From: Pelagophyceae sp. CCMP2097
Lineage: Eukaryota > Sar > Pelagophyceae
Direction of reading: 5' to 3'
Length of the DNA: 64,000 nt
Assembly: GCA_026770575.1 (NCBI GenBank)
Contig: MU657173.1
Location: 483,992 to 547,991, forward strand
Shown here: positions 21,969 to 32,325 of the stretch, piece by piece
How the letters are laid out: each line of letters starts with the position of its first letter
How positions within the stretch are numbered: the first letter of the stretch is position 1
The notes under the pieces: generated by a model
Told to the model about the DNA's origin: nothing
The model's input: only the letters and a program-made list of their open reading frames with translations
The model's database searches: none
Translations under genes and position numbers: made by a program

Positions 21969-24025
21969 TTAGAAGCGCCCAGAGAAGTGAGCCACGGGGC
22001 TGAGGGGCACGGGGAGCTGGGCCGAGTCGGTCGTAAAAGTGAGAACCTGCCAACGAAGGTCCTCATTGTCCCTTTTCCGGCCGTCGAGACCATAAATTGT
22101 CGCGCTCGGCGTCTTGGGCCTTGGCGGCGAAACCGCGCTCGGCGTCTTGGGCGTTTTGGGCCGCGGCGAAGACGGCCTCGAAGGCGGCCGCGGTGAAGAC
22201 GGCCGCAGTACAAGCGGCGCCGACGCCGGCCGTAAAGGGGACCGCGGCGCGGCTGCGGACCGCGGCGTGCGCGTCGACGGCATCGCCGTCGCCGGCCGCG
22301 ACGGCGCGATGACGGCCTTGTCGGCGACGGACCTTTCTGTGCGCGTGGCCGGGCGCATAGCCGCGTACTCTGCCCGGCTCATGGTCGCACCAGACTTTGT
22401 AAACTTGTCACCGGAGACGACGCCCCCGGTGCCGGACCGCACGACGACTCCAGAGGAGACTTCGCTCTGCGCCGGCAGCCGCGCAGAACCTTCCAGGCCG
22501 CCCGCGTCGGAGACGCGGAAGAAGCGCTGCGCGTCGCCCGTCGGCGCCGTCGCTGGCCGCCTTGCACGGTCCGGCACGGCGCCGAATCGCCGCGCGGACC
22601 GCTTGGGAGTAAGCGCGGGTTTTGAGACGTCGACGACGGCCCACCTGCACGACAGCGCGGGCAGCTCTTGACCTTCGCCATACGCCGTTGCTTGTTTGAC
22701 GGCCGCGTCGGCGGCGTCGACGTCGATGACGGCCTCGTGCCAGTGCGCGAAGAGCTCGGCCGTCTGAATCTTTTGGTCGTACTGCTTCAATGCTTGCTTT
22801 TCTTCCGAGTTCAAAACGCGAACCGCCTCCGGTTCAAGGGCCACCACGGACCACCGTGCCGAAGTCGCGCGCGCCGCAGCAGCCTTTGGCGACGCGGTCT
22901 GGTCGTCGTGGCCCGCGGACGCGGCCGATTCGGGTCGAGCCTTGCGCGCAGCAACCTTTGGCGACGGCACGGCGCGCGCAGCAACCTTTGACGACGGCAC
23001 GGCGCGCGCCGCAGCCTTTGGCGACGGCATGGTGCGCGCCGCCGTTTTGGGCGACGGCACGGCGTCCACGTCATCGTGGCTCGGGTCCGAGGGCCGCTGC
23101 CGAATCTTGCGCGACGCCGCCATGGGCGACGGCGCGGCCGACGCGTGGCTCTCGTGGCTCCGTTCCGACGGCCGCCTCCGCAACCGCCGCGCGCTAACAA
23201 ACGTCCGCGCGCTGCCATTCGACGGCGAGTTTCCCCTGGGCGTCGGCGCATAACCGCCGCGCGAGACGACGGCTAGGCGCTGCGGGGCGCGGCGGTCGAT
23301 GGCCTGCTGTAGAGGCTCGCCGTTCCGAGGCTCGTCGTGGAACGCCGACGCACGAGGTTCCTCCGGCGAAGGCGGCGAAAACGCAAGAGCGCCGTACACG
23401 TGCGACCTGCAAGGCACAGAGTGTCGGGGTGGGCCTCGGACGTGCACAACGCCCCAAAGAGCGTCTCGACGACGCCAAACAGGGAAACTCACAGCGCCCA
23501 CCGCGCCTCGAGCGCCGCCTCTGCCGCCACCTCGGCGCAGCGCCGCCCTTCGACGGCGTCGAAGACGGCGTTCGTGTAGACGACGGCGTGTACAACGGAC
23601 GTTGCGGCCTCTTGAGCGCACGCACGCGCCGATGCCGCGATGACGGCACAAATGCCGTCGACGACGCTCTGCCGCGCGATGGCGCCCGCGCCCGAAACCG
23701 ACTGCACGAACGCGTCGACCACCGCATCGTCGCAACCGGCGCGCAAACCTGTCCGTCGAACGGTCGCTCGAACGGGATCCAACGCGTGAGCGTCTCTTTT
23801 CTCACGCAAGTTGGCGGCCAGCGCGTCGGCGGTCAGCGTTTCGGCGCCGTCGAAGACCATGGCGGCCCAGCCCGCGACGGACTCGCCGCCGGGCTGCGCG
23901 TCGACCCATTGCGCGACGTTTTGCCTGCATCCAAGAGTAAACCACCCCGCGTGGCATCGAGCCTGACAGCGAATCGACAGAGGCCACTCTCGAAACGGCA
24001 CCGGCGACGCGGCGACTCGCTCCAT
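21969..24025 (-). CDS. Hypothetical protein with disordered SPK/AAR repeats
   Basis: Two exons, 23493-24025 and 21969-23406, with an 86-bp intron starting GTGAGT (1971 nt, 656 residues). The first about 190 residues form a plausible folded domain (ETLTADALAANLREK, CDDAVVDAFVQSV, QSVVDGICAVIAASARACAQ). The middle is a low-complexity array of about 12-residue units (VPSPKTAARTM, PSPKAAARAV, PSSKVAARAV) encoded at about 22930-23110. It is followed by a helical piece (SEEKQALKQYDQKIQTAELF) and a proline/serine-rich tail with many SPRP and TP motifs. No known family is recognised; the composition is that of a scaffold or microtubule-associated protein. The ATG at 24025 is the first in frame. Confidence 0.62.
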
Positions 24026-24218
24026 GGCGCTGGCGCCGCCACGACGTGTCAAGCTTTCTTGCGTTTCCAAGCAGGCCGTTTCGAGCCTCGGTAAAATTCA
24101 GAGTCATGTTTGACATTTTCATGCGATGACGCATGTACAGCAGTTCCCACTTTATTTCCGAAACCAAAACCAAAAGCACCAGCCAAAAGCAAAAGCAAAA
24201 GCAAAAGCAAAAATCCAA

Positions 24219-24330
24219 TATTACAAGAGCGCGCCGGAGGCACACGGCGGACCCGAAGGATACAGCCAAATCCCATTGCAATGCCCACGTAAATAATTGA
24301 AATTATTTAACTTATCGCTGAACTTTCAAA
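24219..24330. repeat. Direct repeat unit, first copy (second at 24653-24770)
   Basis: About 110 bp starting ATTACAAGAGCGCGCCGGAG and running through CCCATTGCAATGCCCACGTA to TTATCGCTGAA recurs at 24653-24770 with a 13-bp insertion and a few substitutions. The two copies flank the gap, so the gap may hide further units. Confidence 0.85.
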
Positions 24331-24343
24331 TCCTCCTTATCTT

Positions 24344-24581
24344 NNNNNNNNNNNNNNNNNNNNNNNNNNNNNNNNNNNNNNNNNNNNNNNNNNNNNNNNN
24401 NNNNNNNNNNNNNNNNNNNNNNNNNNNNNNNNNNNNNNNNNNNNNNNNNNNNNNNNNNNNNNNNNNNNNNNNNNNNNNNNNNNNNNNNNNNNNNNNNNNN
24501 NNNNNNNNNNNNNNNNNNNNNNNNNNNNNNNNNNNNNNNNNNNNNNNNNNNNNNNNNNNNNNNNNNNNNNNNNNNNNNNNN
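24344..24581. other. Assembly gap of 238 N
   Basis: Undetermined bases inside the repeat island. Any feature crossing this interval cannot be read. Confidence 1.
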
Positions 24582-24584
24582 AAT

Positions 24585-24649
24585 CAAAGGACCCGAAGGG
24601 CCCTTGCCGTAAACTGACGTTGAATAAACGGCAAGGACCCTTCGGGTCC
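24585..24649. repeat. Hairpin unit, two copies (24585-24649 and 25004-25068)
   Basis: Each copy pairs AAGGACCCGAAGGGCCCTTG with a downstream near-perfect complement (CAAGGACCCTTCGGGTCCT) across a loop containing AAACTGACGTTGA. In the first copy the 23-bp stem has a single mismatch; the second copy has one more, ACGCG for ACCCG. They look like a small mobile hairpin or the termini of a larger element. Confidence 0.8.
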
Positions 24650-24770
24650 TGAATTACAAGAGCGCGCCGGAGGCACACGGAGACCCGACTTCGAGCGAAG
24701 GATACAGACAAATCCCATTGCAATGCCCACGTAAATAATTAAAATTATTTAACTAATCGCTGAATTTTGC

Positions 24771-24840
24771 GGCCGACCAGATTCGAACCTGTGACCAAAA
24801 ACTTCTATGATGATGATTCCAATGAGGCTCCCTGCTCGAC
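24771..24840 (-). repeat. tRNA-like SINE head (degenerate Pol III promoter)
   Basis: On the minus strand the 70 bases begin GGTCGAGCAGGGAGCCTCAT and contain an A-box-like segment (GCCTCATTGG), a CAT in the anticodon-like position and a B box GGTTCGAATCT. Acceptor and T stems do not pair well, so it is not a working tRNA. Downstream on that strand lies the repeated AT-rich body described at 24219 and 24653. This is the layout of a tRNA-derived SINE, perhaps from an initiator-methionine-type tRNA. Confidence 0.5.
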
Positions 24841-24940
24841 CTCCACTCCCAATTTTAGCGATCGCATCAACCACCGATCGCTGAATCGGCCGAGTTGCCA
24901 CCCTTTCCTCCCAGAGACAGAACCTCACGGATTTACCCGT

Positions 24941-24978
24941 GGACAGACGGACAGAAGGACGGACAGACGGACAGACAA
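24941..24978. repeat. GGACAGAC minisatellite
   Basis: Four to five consecutive 8-bp units of the GGACAGAC type, one with AAGG. Located just left of the second hairpin unit. Confidence 0.85.
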
Positions 24979-25156
24979 AATTGCTCCTGGTAATCCTTCA
25001 ATCAAAGGACGCGAAGGGCCCTTGCCGTAAACTGACGTTGATTAAACGGCAAGGACCCTTCGGGTCCTCAATTATCCAAAACCAAAGATGTCAAAACCTC
25101 AATAAGGCAGATATTTAAAGATTTAATAAAATCCCAAAAGCCTTATTTTTTAGAAT

Positions 25157-25449
25157 TAGGGAGGTTCAGCAAAAACGTGCCAAAGAAAGTGGTAATAGAT
25201 CCGTTCAACGGAAACTAGTACCGTATGGATGTATTTCCGGCCTATAGCTTTGTCACTTTTATTTCGGAAAGTGTCAAAGCTTTGGCACATTTTTTCGGAA
25301 AGGTCCAAGAATGTGCCAAAGCTTTTGACACTTTCCGAAATAAAAGTGACAAAGATATAGGCCGGAAATACATCCATGCGGTACTAGTTTCCGTTGAACG
25401 GATCTATTACCACTTTCTTTGGCACTTTCTTTTTTGCTGAACCTCCCTA
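25157..25449. mobile_element. Foldback MITE with TA target duplication
   Basis: A 289-bp palindrome-like element runs from GGGAGGTTCAGCAAAAA at 25159 to its complement ending TTGCTGAACCTCCC at 25447. It is flanked by TA on both sides. The arms stay complementary almost to the centre (for example TATTTCCGGCCTATA against TATAGGCCGGAAATA). TA duplication points to the Tc1/mariner superfamily. There is no open frame of significance. It is inserted inside the larger inverted-repeat element. Confidence 0.85.
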
Positions 25450-25633
25450 TTGTGCTCAAAAAAATTGGAAATAGATTTTGATAAAATCTTAAATATCCGC
25501 CTTATTGAGATTTTGACATGCCTTTGGTTTTGGATATTGGATTTTTGCTTTTTGCTTTTTGCTTTTGCTTTTGCTTTTGCTTTTGGCCGGTGCTTTTGGT
25601 TTTGGACTTTCGGAAATAAAGTGGGAACTGCTG

Positions 25634-26098
25634 TACAGTGCGAATGTGAAAGTAAGATAATGGCCAAAGGCAACCCGTTGCCTTTTTTTTCTTAAAACTT
25701 AAGCGAATCGACAGTGCCTGTCGCCTTTGCCTTCTTAAAATATAAGATAATCGGCCTTGGGGGCTGTCCTCAGCCGTCCATGGGCTTCGTCGCAGCTGGT
25801 AAAAAAGTCGCTGAATCTCAGGGTTTAGCGAAGATTTTCACGTGGACGACGCTTTCGCTGCACCGTGCATCAAGGGGTGACCACAGAAGGGACCGTAAGC
25901 GTGGTTTATCGCATATGCGTCGGGTAGCAGCGGCAGCAGCCGGGAAGTGCGGGGCTACAGTTGGTCCCGGAGGTCGACGATGACGAAAAAGTCGGCCCGC
26001 CTGCGCCTTTCGCCTTCTTAAAAAATAAGCGACTGGCGGCAGAGACCGCCTTTGCCTTTAGATAAAATCCATTATCTTACTCTCACATTCGCACTGTA
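25634..26098. mobile_element. Non-autonomous element with 30-bp terminal inverted repeats
   Basis: The left end TACAGTGCGAATGTGAAAGT continues AAGATAATGG. The right end (26069-26098) is its reverse complement with one mismatch. The inside repeats a motif of GCCTTTGCCTTCTTAAAATA type three times. A 90-codon open frame at 25714-25983 has no recognisable transposase features and I do not treat it as a gene. The left end overlaps the outer element's right arm, so the two families share or reuse their termini. Confidence 0.75.
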
Positions 26099-26607
26099 TA
26101 GAGTGCGCGTCGCAGGAAGTCCAAGCGTCGAAGGTTCGAAGGATCGTCCCCGTTCGATCGTCACCGACACGTCCCCGGTTAACAAGTGAACACACACACA
26201 CACACCGACGAGCCGCTTCGCCTCACTGGCACGGATTCAGGCTCTTGCGCCTCCTCCGAAAAATTAACGGATGGATTGATTGGAAAGGTTCGGAGGACCC
26301 CTCTCATTTCCCCCCCATCAATCTCACCATGAAATTAAATCCAAAGAGGGGGGCTCAAGAGCCTGGGCACGGATTCACATTCTTCAATGAATCGGGCGCG
26401 CCGCCAGTCGCTTGCAGGCCCCGCTGAGCTTGGGCCGCTCCGACGCGCCGACGAGGCGCGCGCTGTCCCGAAAAGAACGCATCAAACCGGGTAAATACTT
26501 TCATACCCTCGTCGCGGGTATCACGAGGGTATGATTCCCAGCGTTCTCGTTCGCCGACTGCAGTTGACTCGGAGAAGCCTCCAGCGGCGCGCGCGGTCTC
26601 CCGTCCG
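26099..26607. other. Spacer with a CA microsatellite and a hairpin
   Basis: 509 bp. A (CA)9-like tract lies at 26187-26203. A perfect 11-bp inverted repeat, CATACCCTCGT and ACGAGGGTATG, lies at about 26502-26533. No gene is recognised; the right end is the promoter side of the E2 gene. Confidence 0.6.
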
Positions 26608-27698
26608 ATGGGCCTGCTGCGCGCGGTGGTCGTCGCCGCCGTTTTGGCGGCGCACGCCGGCGGCGCGCTCGAACGGCCGCAGCGACGACGACAAGACGCA
26701 CTCGCGATCCGCGGCGGTCAGTGCCCCGGCACATTCGAGCGCTGCAACCGCAGGAACGCGAAGGCGGCCGAACGCACGGTTTAGGCGCGACGGCCTCTGA
26801 CGGCGCGGATGTCCTCGAGCCGAAAAAACGCAAGTCGCAACTCCTCGACGGCGCCGCGCCCGAGGCGACCGGTACGCTGCATGCGTCCCCGCTGCAATGA
26901 CGCAAGCGCGGGTGTAATGCTTTGGGGCGAGCGCGTCTGCGCCGACCCGTCTGGGTGGCCAGGCCTCGTGCGAATATACGACAAGCTGAAACGCATTTTC
27001 GACGACCTCTACGAACGCTACTTCGCGGCGGCGCCCGCGCCCGCCGGCGACGGCGCCGCCGCGCCCGCCGCCAAGAAGGCCAAGGCGGCCGCGGCGCCGG
27101 CGCGCTCATCCGTCGCAGGGTGCGTCCTTTAGTTGCTCATCGGCGCCGGGGCGACTCTTTGTTCGCACGCTCGCTCTTAGGCGGCAGGCGGCGCGCATCG
27201 CGCGCGAGCTGAGCGACTTTCTGAACAGCCCGCCCGAAGGCTGCCGGGTCTCAGTGGGCAAGAAGCTATCCGTTTGGGTGGTGACGCTGACCGGCGCCGC
27301 GGGGACCGTCTTCGAGGGTGAAAAGTACAAGTTACGCGTCTCCTTCCCGACCGACTACCCGACGACGCCGCCCTCCGTCTACTTCCTCGCGAGGGCCCGC
27401 GCCGCAAAACCGGAAAACGTGGCACCGCCGAAACAGGCTTCCCTCGGCCGCCGTCCCACCGCCACGCTAGGCGCCGACGCCTCGGCACCCGCACGTGTAC
27501 ACGAACGGCGACATTTGCTTGAACTTGCTCGGGAAGGACTGGAGGCCGAACCTTACCATCTCTCAGCTTTCTTTGTCCATCCTGTCCATGCTTTCGAGCG
27601 CCAAGCAAAAGGGAATTCCCATCGACAACGCCGCGCACGCCGACGCCACGCCGGGCCTCTTCCAAGAGGGATGGATGTATCACGACGACTCTTGCTAA
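26608..27698 (+). CDS. UBE2W: UBE2W-type ubiquitin-conjugating enzyme with signal peptide
   Basis: Exons: 26608-26716, 26785-26871, 26963-27119, 27181-27418, 27471-27698 (819 nt, 272 residues, phases consistent). The C-terminal 150 residues are a UBC fold: RQAARIARELSDFLNSPPEG, GTVFEGEKYKLRVSFPTDYP, HPHVYTNGDICLNLLGKDW with the catalytic cysteine, SLSILSMLSSAKQ, and the UBE2W-specific ending WMYHDDSC. UBE2W places ubiquitin on protein N-termini. Unusually, the first exon encodes a hydrophobic leader (MGLLRAVVVAAVLAAHAGGA) and then LERPQRRRQDALAIRGG. A basic PKKRKS and an Ala/Pro-rich linker follow before the enzyme. This suggests entry into the secretory route, possibly to the periplastidal space. 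The leader's link to the enzyme rests on inferred splicing. Confidence 0.8.
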
Positions 27699-27985
27699 GT
27701 CGATTTCAAGAGACGCCATTTCCAGAGACGGCCCTTTCCAGAAGACGGGGGCCCCAAGAAAGGAACCTTGGTTCCCCAAGACGGCTCGCGAACTGCGACG
27801 CGGCGCCGTGGGCCGCGCCGTCGACAGCACGGCGGGCGCCTAGCCGGCAGGAGGGCACGGGCGTCCTTAAGCGTCGCGGATCTCGACCTCGCGCTCGCCG
27901 AACTCGGTTCGGCGATCGTTCGCCGAGGACCTAGGGCTGCAAAAAAAAAGCTTGACGTGCGGCGCGGGTCGTCTTCCCGACGACG

Positions 27986-28876
27986 ATGGCGGCGCCGCGG
28001 CCCAAGGTGTACCTGGACGTGAAGATTGGCGGGTCGTCGGCGGGCCGGATTACTATCGAGTTGTATAGCGATGTGGTGCCGCGGACCTGCGAGAACTTCC
28101 GCCAACTCTGCACCGGCGAGGCCGGCATCGGCAAGGTACGCTGTACTGGAGAGGCGGGGTTCCTTGAAAAACGTTTGCGCAGAGGGTCCGCCTGCTGCAT
28201 CGGCGTCTAATCAGAGGGGGTTCTCCTCAGAGGCGCCTGGGCGGTCCTTTGGCGTCGCCCGGTGTGGTCCGCGGCCTCTTGGCTGGGTGGTCCGCGGCAT
28301 CGCTCGGTGTGGTCCGCGGTGGGCTGTGCCAGTCTGACTCGATGATAGGTCACGGGCGTGCCTTTGACGTTTGCGGCGTCGCCCTTCCATCGCGTCATCA
28401 AGAATTTTATGCTCCAATGCGGCGACTTTTCCAAACGAAACGGCACGGGCGGCGAGTCGATCTACGGCGGCAAGTTTGACGACGAGAACTTTAGAGTGAA
28501 GCATTCGAAAGCGGGTTTGGTCTCCATGGCCAACGCTGGGCCGAATACCCAAGGCTCGCAGTTTTTTGTCACTTTGAAAGCGACTCCTCATTTGGACGGC
28601 AAACACGCCGTCTTCGGCGAGGTCGTCTCCGGCATGGAAGTCGTCCGCGCCGTGGAGGCAGTTGAGACTGGGGCGAACGATAAACCGCGTCTGGATGTCG
28701 TTGTCTCGGCCTGCGGCGAGATTGTGGAGAAGCAAAGTGAGAAGAAGAAGAAGAAGAAGAAGACCAAGGAGTCGGAGGAGAAGAAGAAGAAAAAGGAGGA
28801 GAAGAAGCGAAAAAAGGAAGCGAAAAAAGAGGCGAAAAAGGAGGCGAAAGAGGCGTCCAAGAAACCCAAGAAACCC

Positions 28877-28908
<32 letters not shown>

Positions 28909-29632
28909 CGTGCGGGACGCGCCCGTCGCGCGGACGCGCGCGCCGAGCGGCGACCGCCGGCCGCGCGACGACGCGCGGCGCGACGACGCGCGGCGCGAGG
29001 AACCGCGGCGCGCCGACGCGCGGCGCGGCGAATCGCAGTCGGACCGCGGCCGCGACGCGGACCGCCGCGGCGCGCGGCGGCCGAGCCCGAAGAGGAACCG
29101 GTCGCCGAGCCCGGCGCGCAAGGGCCGGTCGCCGAGCCCGAAGAAGAGGAACCGGTCGCCGAGCCCGGCGCGCAAGGGCCGGTCGCCGAGCCCGAAGAAG
29201 AGGCAGCGGTCGCCGAGCCCGAAGAAGAGGCAGCGGTCGCCGAGCCCGAGGTCGCCGAACCGGTCGCGGCCGTCGCCCCGCGGCGACTTTTACAAGCGGT
29301 CGAGAAACGCCGGCTACGCGCGGCCGCGCGGCGGCGGCCGGCGGAGCAGGTCCAAGTCGTCCAAGTCGTCTCGGTCGTCGAGCCAGGGCGGCAAGCGGAA
29401 GAGCCGGTCCGCGTCGCGCTCGCGTCGCGGCGGCAAGCGACGGCGCCGGTCCGCGTCGTCGCGGCGGTCGCGGTCGCCGCGCAAGCGGTCGCCGTCGTCG
29501 TCATCGTCGCGGTCCAAGCGCAAAACTTCGCGGTCCAAGTCGTCCAAGTCGTCTCGCTCAAAGTCCCGCAATTCTCGCAAGTCCTCGCGGTCCAATTCTT
29601 CAAAGTCCTCGCGGTCCTCACGGTCGCGCTGA
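27986..29632 (+). CDS. RS-domain cyclophilin (nuclear peptidyl-prolyl isomerase)
   Basis: Exons 27986-28135 and 28349-29632, intron 213 bp, 477 residues. The cyclophilin domain occupies residues 1-170: [54 protein letters not shown] with the catalytic arginine, [29 protein letters not shown], and [14 protein letters not shown]. It continues as a lysine/glutamate coiled stretch, a polyproline run, and a 250-residue RS region with RSPSPKK repeats and SKSSKSSRS. This is the layout of PPIG/CYP63-type SR-cyclophilins that work with splicing factors and the RNA polymerase II tail. Location in nuclear speckles is inferred. The intron carries three GGTCCGCGG units. Confidence 0.92.
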
Positions 29633-30276
29633 GCCCGGACCGAGGCGCGCCGACGCTGTGCGGTGCCCACGGCCGAGGGCGGCGCGGGACCGACTTAAAC
29701 GACCCTTTCCATGACAGACCCTCCGCAACTCGGATTGCACGAACACCACGCAGCCATGCAGCGGAGGGCGCATCACACGCCTCCCGCGTCTGGAGGAGCC
29801 TCCCTCGTCTAGGGGACCGTGTCTCGGTCTTCTTTTCACGGAACCCCCCTCGCGCATTTTCATACAAGCTGGCGGCGAGTTGAAATTGTAAGAATTTCGA
29901 ATTTGAGCGTCAGAAAGAAATCCGACGAAGACCGAAAAAGAGAAGACTTGGAGATATTTGCGACTCACCTTGAAGCCGGCCCCGCCGTCGACGGCCCGTC
30001 GCCCCGCCCGCCCCGGTGCCGCATCGAGGCCCCGCGCGAGTTCGAGCGCGTCGCCCCGTCGACGGGCTCGCCGAGAAGCCTCTGCAACTTTGAGTGTGAG
30101 TCTGCCCGACGGCCGTGGCTGCGTCCCACGCGGTTCTTTGGCGTGTTTGCGAGCGCGCTGGAGCGCCATGCCCGCGGCGCTGTGTGCGAGCGTGCGGCGC
30201 CCGCGCGCCGTTTCGGTCGTTTTGTTCTCTGCGCCGGCGAGCGATTGGACATACGGAATACCTAGGCGCGTGACTC
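29633..30276. other. Intergenic region without recognised gene
   Basis: 644 bp between the cyclophilin and the sugar-phosphate cyclase. Both strands have open frames, but none has family features, and the codon texture is that of GC-rich non-coding DNA. An AT-richer patch (29870-29950) may hold promoter sequence. Confidence 0.5.
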
Positions 30277-32325
30277 ATGGACGCGCCGGCGGAGCCGCGT
30301 TTGCCCAAGCCTGTCCTGGGTGCGCCACTTCCCTTCGTCACCCGCGCGCTGTCCGACGATTTCGACGGCGGGGCGCTGCAAGCGTTCCGGTGAGAGCTTT
30401 GGCTTCGGCTTTGGCTCTGCGAATCATGGAATCGTTCAGAAGACGCGGGGCGGTGGGCGGCGGCGAGCGGTGTCCCATGATGCGTGCCGCGAGAGAGGCG
30501 GCGGCGGCAAAGGGCGTTTGTGCGACGCGGTGCGCGGAGAGAGGCGGCCGTCGGACCGCGCGACCGGCGGCCGCCCTCGCCGCGGCGGCGGACGGCCCTC
30601 CCCGGGGGCCCCCGAAAATAAGCCCTCCCCTTTGCGCCCCGAAATGCCGAAATGCCGCTCTCCTTGGCCGCCGCCGCGCCGCCGCAGCCCCCGTCTTAGG
30701 CTTTTTTTTACAGGTTAAACTACGCCTCATTCCGTTTCGGCTCCGCAAGTGGCGCAAAGGGCGAGTCTCCCTTCCATGAGAAGCGCGGCACGGAAGGCGC
30801 GCTCTACGCCGAACTGGCTCTGACGCACAAGGCGCTCCTCGGCGCCGAGCGCGAGGTGTTCGCGCTGCGAGAAGCCGCGCTGGATCTCGAGGCCATGCGG
30901 GCCGCCTACCAGACGAAAGATGAAGATTTGGCGCCGTCGCAGCGCAATTCGCGTGGAGCGCTGCGAGACGAGTTCGCCCGGAGGCACACTCAAAGGACGG
31001 CGCGCGTCGCCGCCGCCGCCGCCGAGTTGGGCTCGCGCGTCGGCAAGGGTTCGATTGGTTGCACGGCGTACCAGTTTACGACGGGCGAGCCCGTGGTGAC
31101 AAAGGTGCTCGTCGCGCGTGGCATCGTCTCGGCGCCCGAAAATGCGGGCTTTGAGATCATCCCGGCATCGTCGGCGTCGTCGCCCATCATCGTCATGACG
31201 GACGAGACGGTCAACGGGCTGTACGGGGACCGGTTCGTTTTAGGGCTGGAGAGGTTGGGGTACCACGTGATGAAGATCGTCATCCCCGACGGCGAAGACG
31301 CAAAGACTTTACAAGTCTACGCGCGCCTGACTGACGAGATTCTGTCCATGGGCATCGACAAGTCCTCTGTCCTGGTCTCGCTGGGCGGCGGGGCGGTGGC
31401 GAACGTCTGCGGCTTTATCGCTTCAACTTTACACCGTGGAGTCGGCTTGGTGCACTTCCCGACGACGCTGCTGGCGCAGTGCGACGCGGCGATCTCGCAC
31501 AAGCAGGCGGTCAACGCGCCGCACGGCAAGAATCTGGTCGGGTCGTACTACGCCCCTATAGCCATTGTGGTTGATCCGGACGTGTTGCAATCGTTGCAAG
31601 ACTGGCTTCTTCCCGACGGCATGGGCGAAATCGTCAAGCACGCTTTATGCCAAGACGCCGACTTGCTGCGCGTTTTGGACGAATACGACGGCCCTTTGAC
31701 GGACCCGGACTTCCTCGAGGACGTCGTGCGGCGGACGATCAAGCTCAAGTGCGACGTCATCGACATTGACCCGCAGGAGAAGCGCGAGGCCGTCGTGCTC
31801 ATCTACGGCCACACGCTCGGGCACCCCGTGGAAGCCATTTCGCACCGTCCAGGGTCGCTTTGCTGCCTCTCGCACGGCCAAGCCGTGGCCATCGGCTGCG
31901 TCATCGCCGCGCGCGTCGCGGTGGACATGGGCCTCTGCGACGCCTCCGCCGTGCAGCGCACGATTGACTTGTGCGTCAAGTACTCTTTGCCGTGGCAGGT
32001 GCCGCCGGACCAGAGCGTGCACGCGATAATGGCAAAGCTCCCATATAACAAGACGTGGACCAAGGAAGGCACGAGAATGGCGCTGCTCCAGTCCGTCGGC
32101 AGACTCTTCAACGTCGACGCGCACTACCACCTGCCTGTGAGCGACGACGTCATCTTCCGCGCCGTGGAGGCGTCCATGGCCCCGAGAGGCACAATCATCC
32201 TCGGCGCTGGGTCGAGTGGATTCCTCCGCAGAAACAAGTTCTCCAAGAGCGACATTATCGCCGCCGCCGACAACCAAGTGCCCGGCAGCGGCTGGACGGC
32301 GGAAAACGGCCTCCACGCCTGCTAG
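30277..32325 (+). CDS. Sugar-phosphate cyclase, DOIS-like member of the DHQ synthase family
   Basis: Exons 30277-30389 and 30714-32325 (324-bp intron), 1725 nt, 574 residues. The fold is that of 3-dehydroquinate synthase: NAD-binding SSVLVSLGGGAVANVCGFIA, FPTTLLAQCDAAI, and metal ligands in DGMGEIVKHALC (Glu), IYGHTLGHPVEAI (His) and LSHGQAVAIG (His). The substrate-discriminating loop reads ISHKQAVNAPHGKNLVGSYY, which resembles 2-deoxy-scyllo-inosose synthase (S-x-KQAVN, GKNLVG-x-YY) rather than DHQ synthase (GGKT-x-x-N) or the EVS/DDGS groups. The N-terminal about 170 residues are an extra helical region without known homology, and there is no evident transit peptide. A carbocycle-forming role from a hexose phosphate is inferred; a true DHQ synthase cannot be excluded. 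Confidence 0.8.

Larger units (their letters stand above)
24131..25650. repeat. Outer inverted-repeat element (about 1.5 kb) with AAAAGC-rich arms
   Basis: The left arm (24131-24226) contains TGTACAGCAGTTCCCACTTT, TATTTCCGAAACCAAAACC, then a run of CAAAAG units and ATCCAATATT. The right arm (about 25535-25650) is its reverse complement, ending AAAGTGGGAACTGCTGTACA. A second inverted pair lies inside (about 25070-25130 and 25470-25540, with CTCAATAAGGCAGATATTT and its complement). The interior is AT-richer than the flanking genes, carries no gene and includes an assembly gap. It is best read as a non-autonomous foldback transposon with other elements nested in it. Confidence 0.7.

Noticed and set aside
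24771..24840. Functional tRNA gene
   Set aside because: B box and A box are recognisable, but the acceptor and T stems do not pair and the D arm is broken, so it was kept only as a SINE-like head.
25714..25983. Small gene inside the terminal-repeat element
   Set aside because: The 90-codon frame shows no transposase motif or family feature and is interrupted by element repeats.
24131..26098. CRISPR array
   Set aside because: The repeats are inverted, of unequal length, and without regular spacers, and the genome is eukaryotic.
30277..32325. Bacterial contamination or a very recent bacterial gene
   Set aside because: The gene has a 324-bp GT-AG intron and sits between intron-containing genes of the same base composition. 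Older transfer remains possible.
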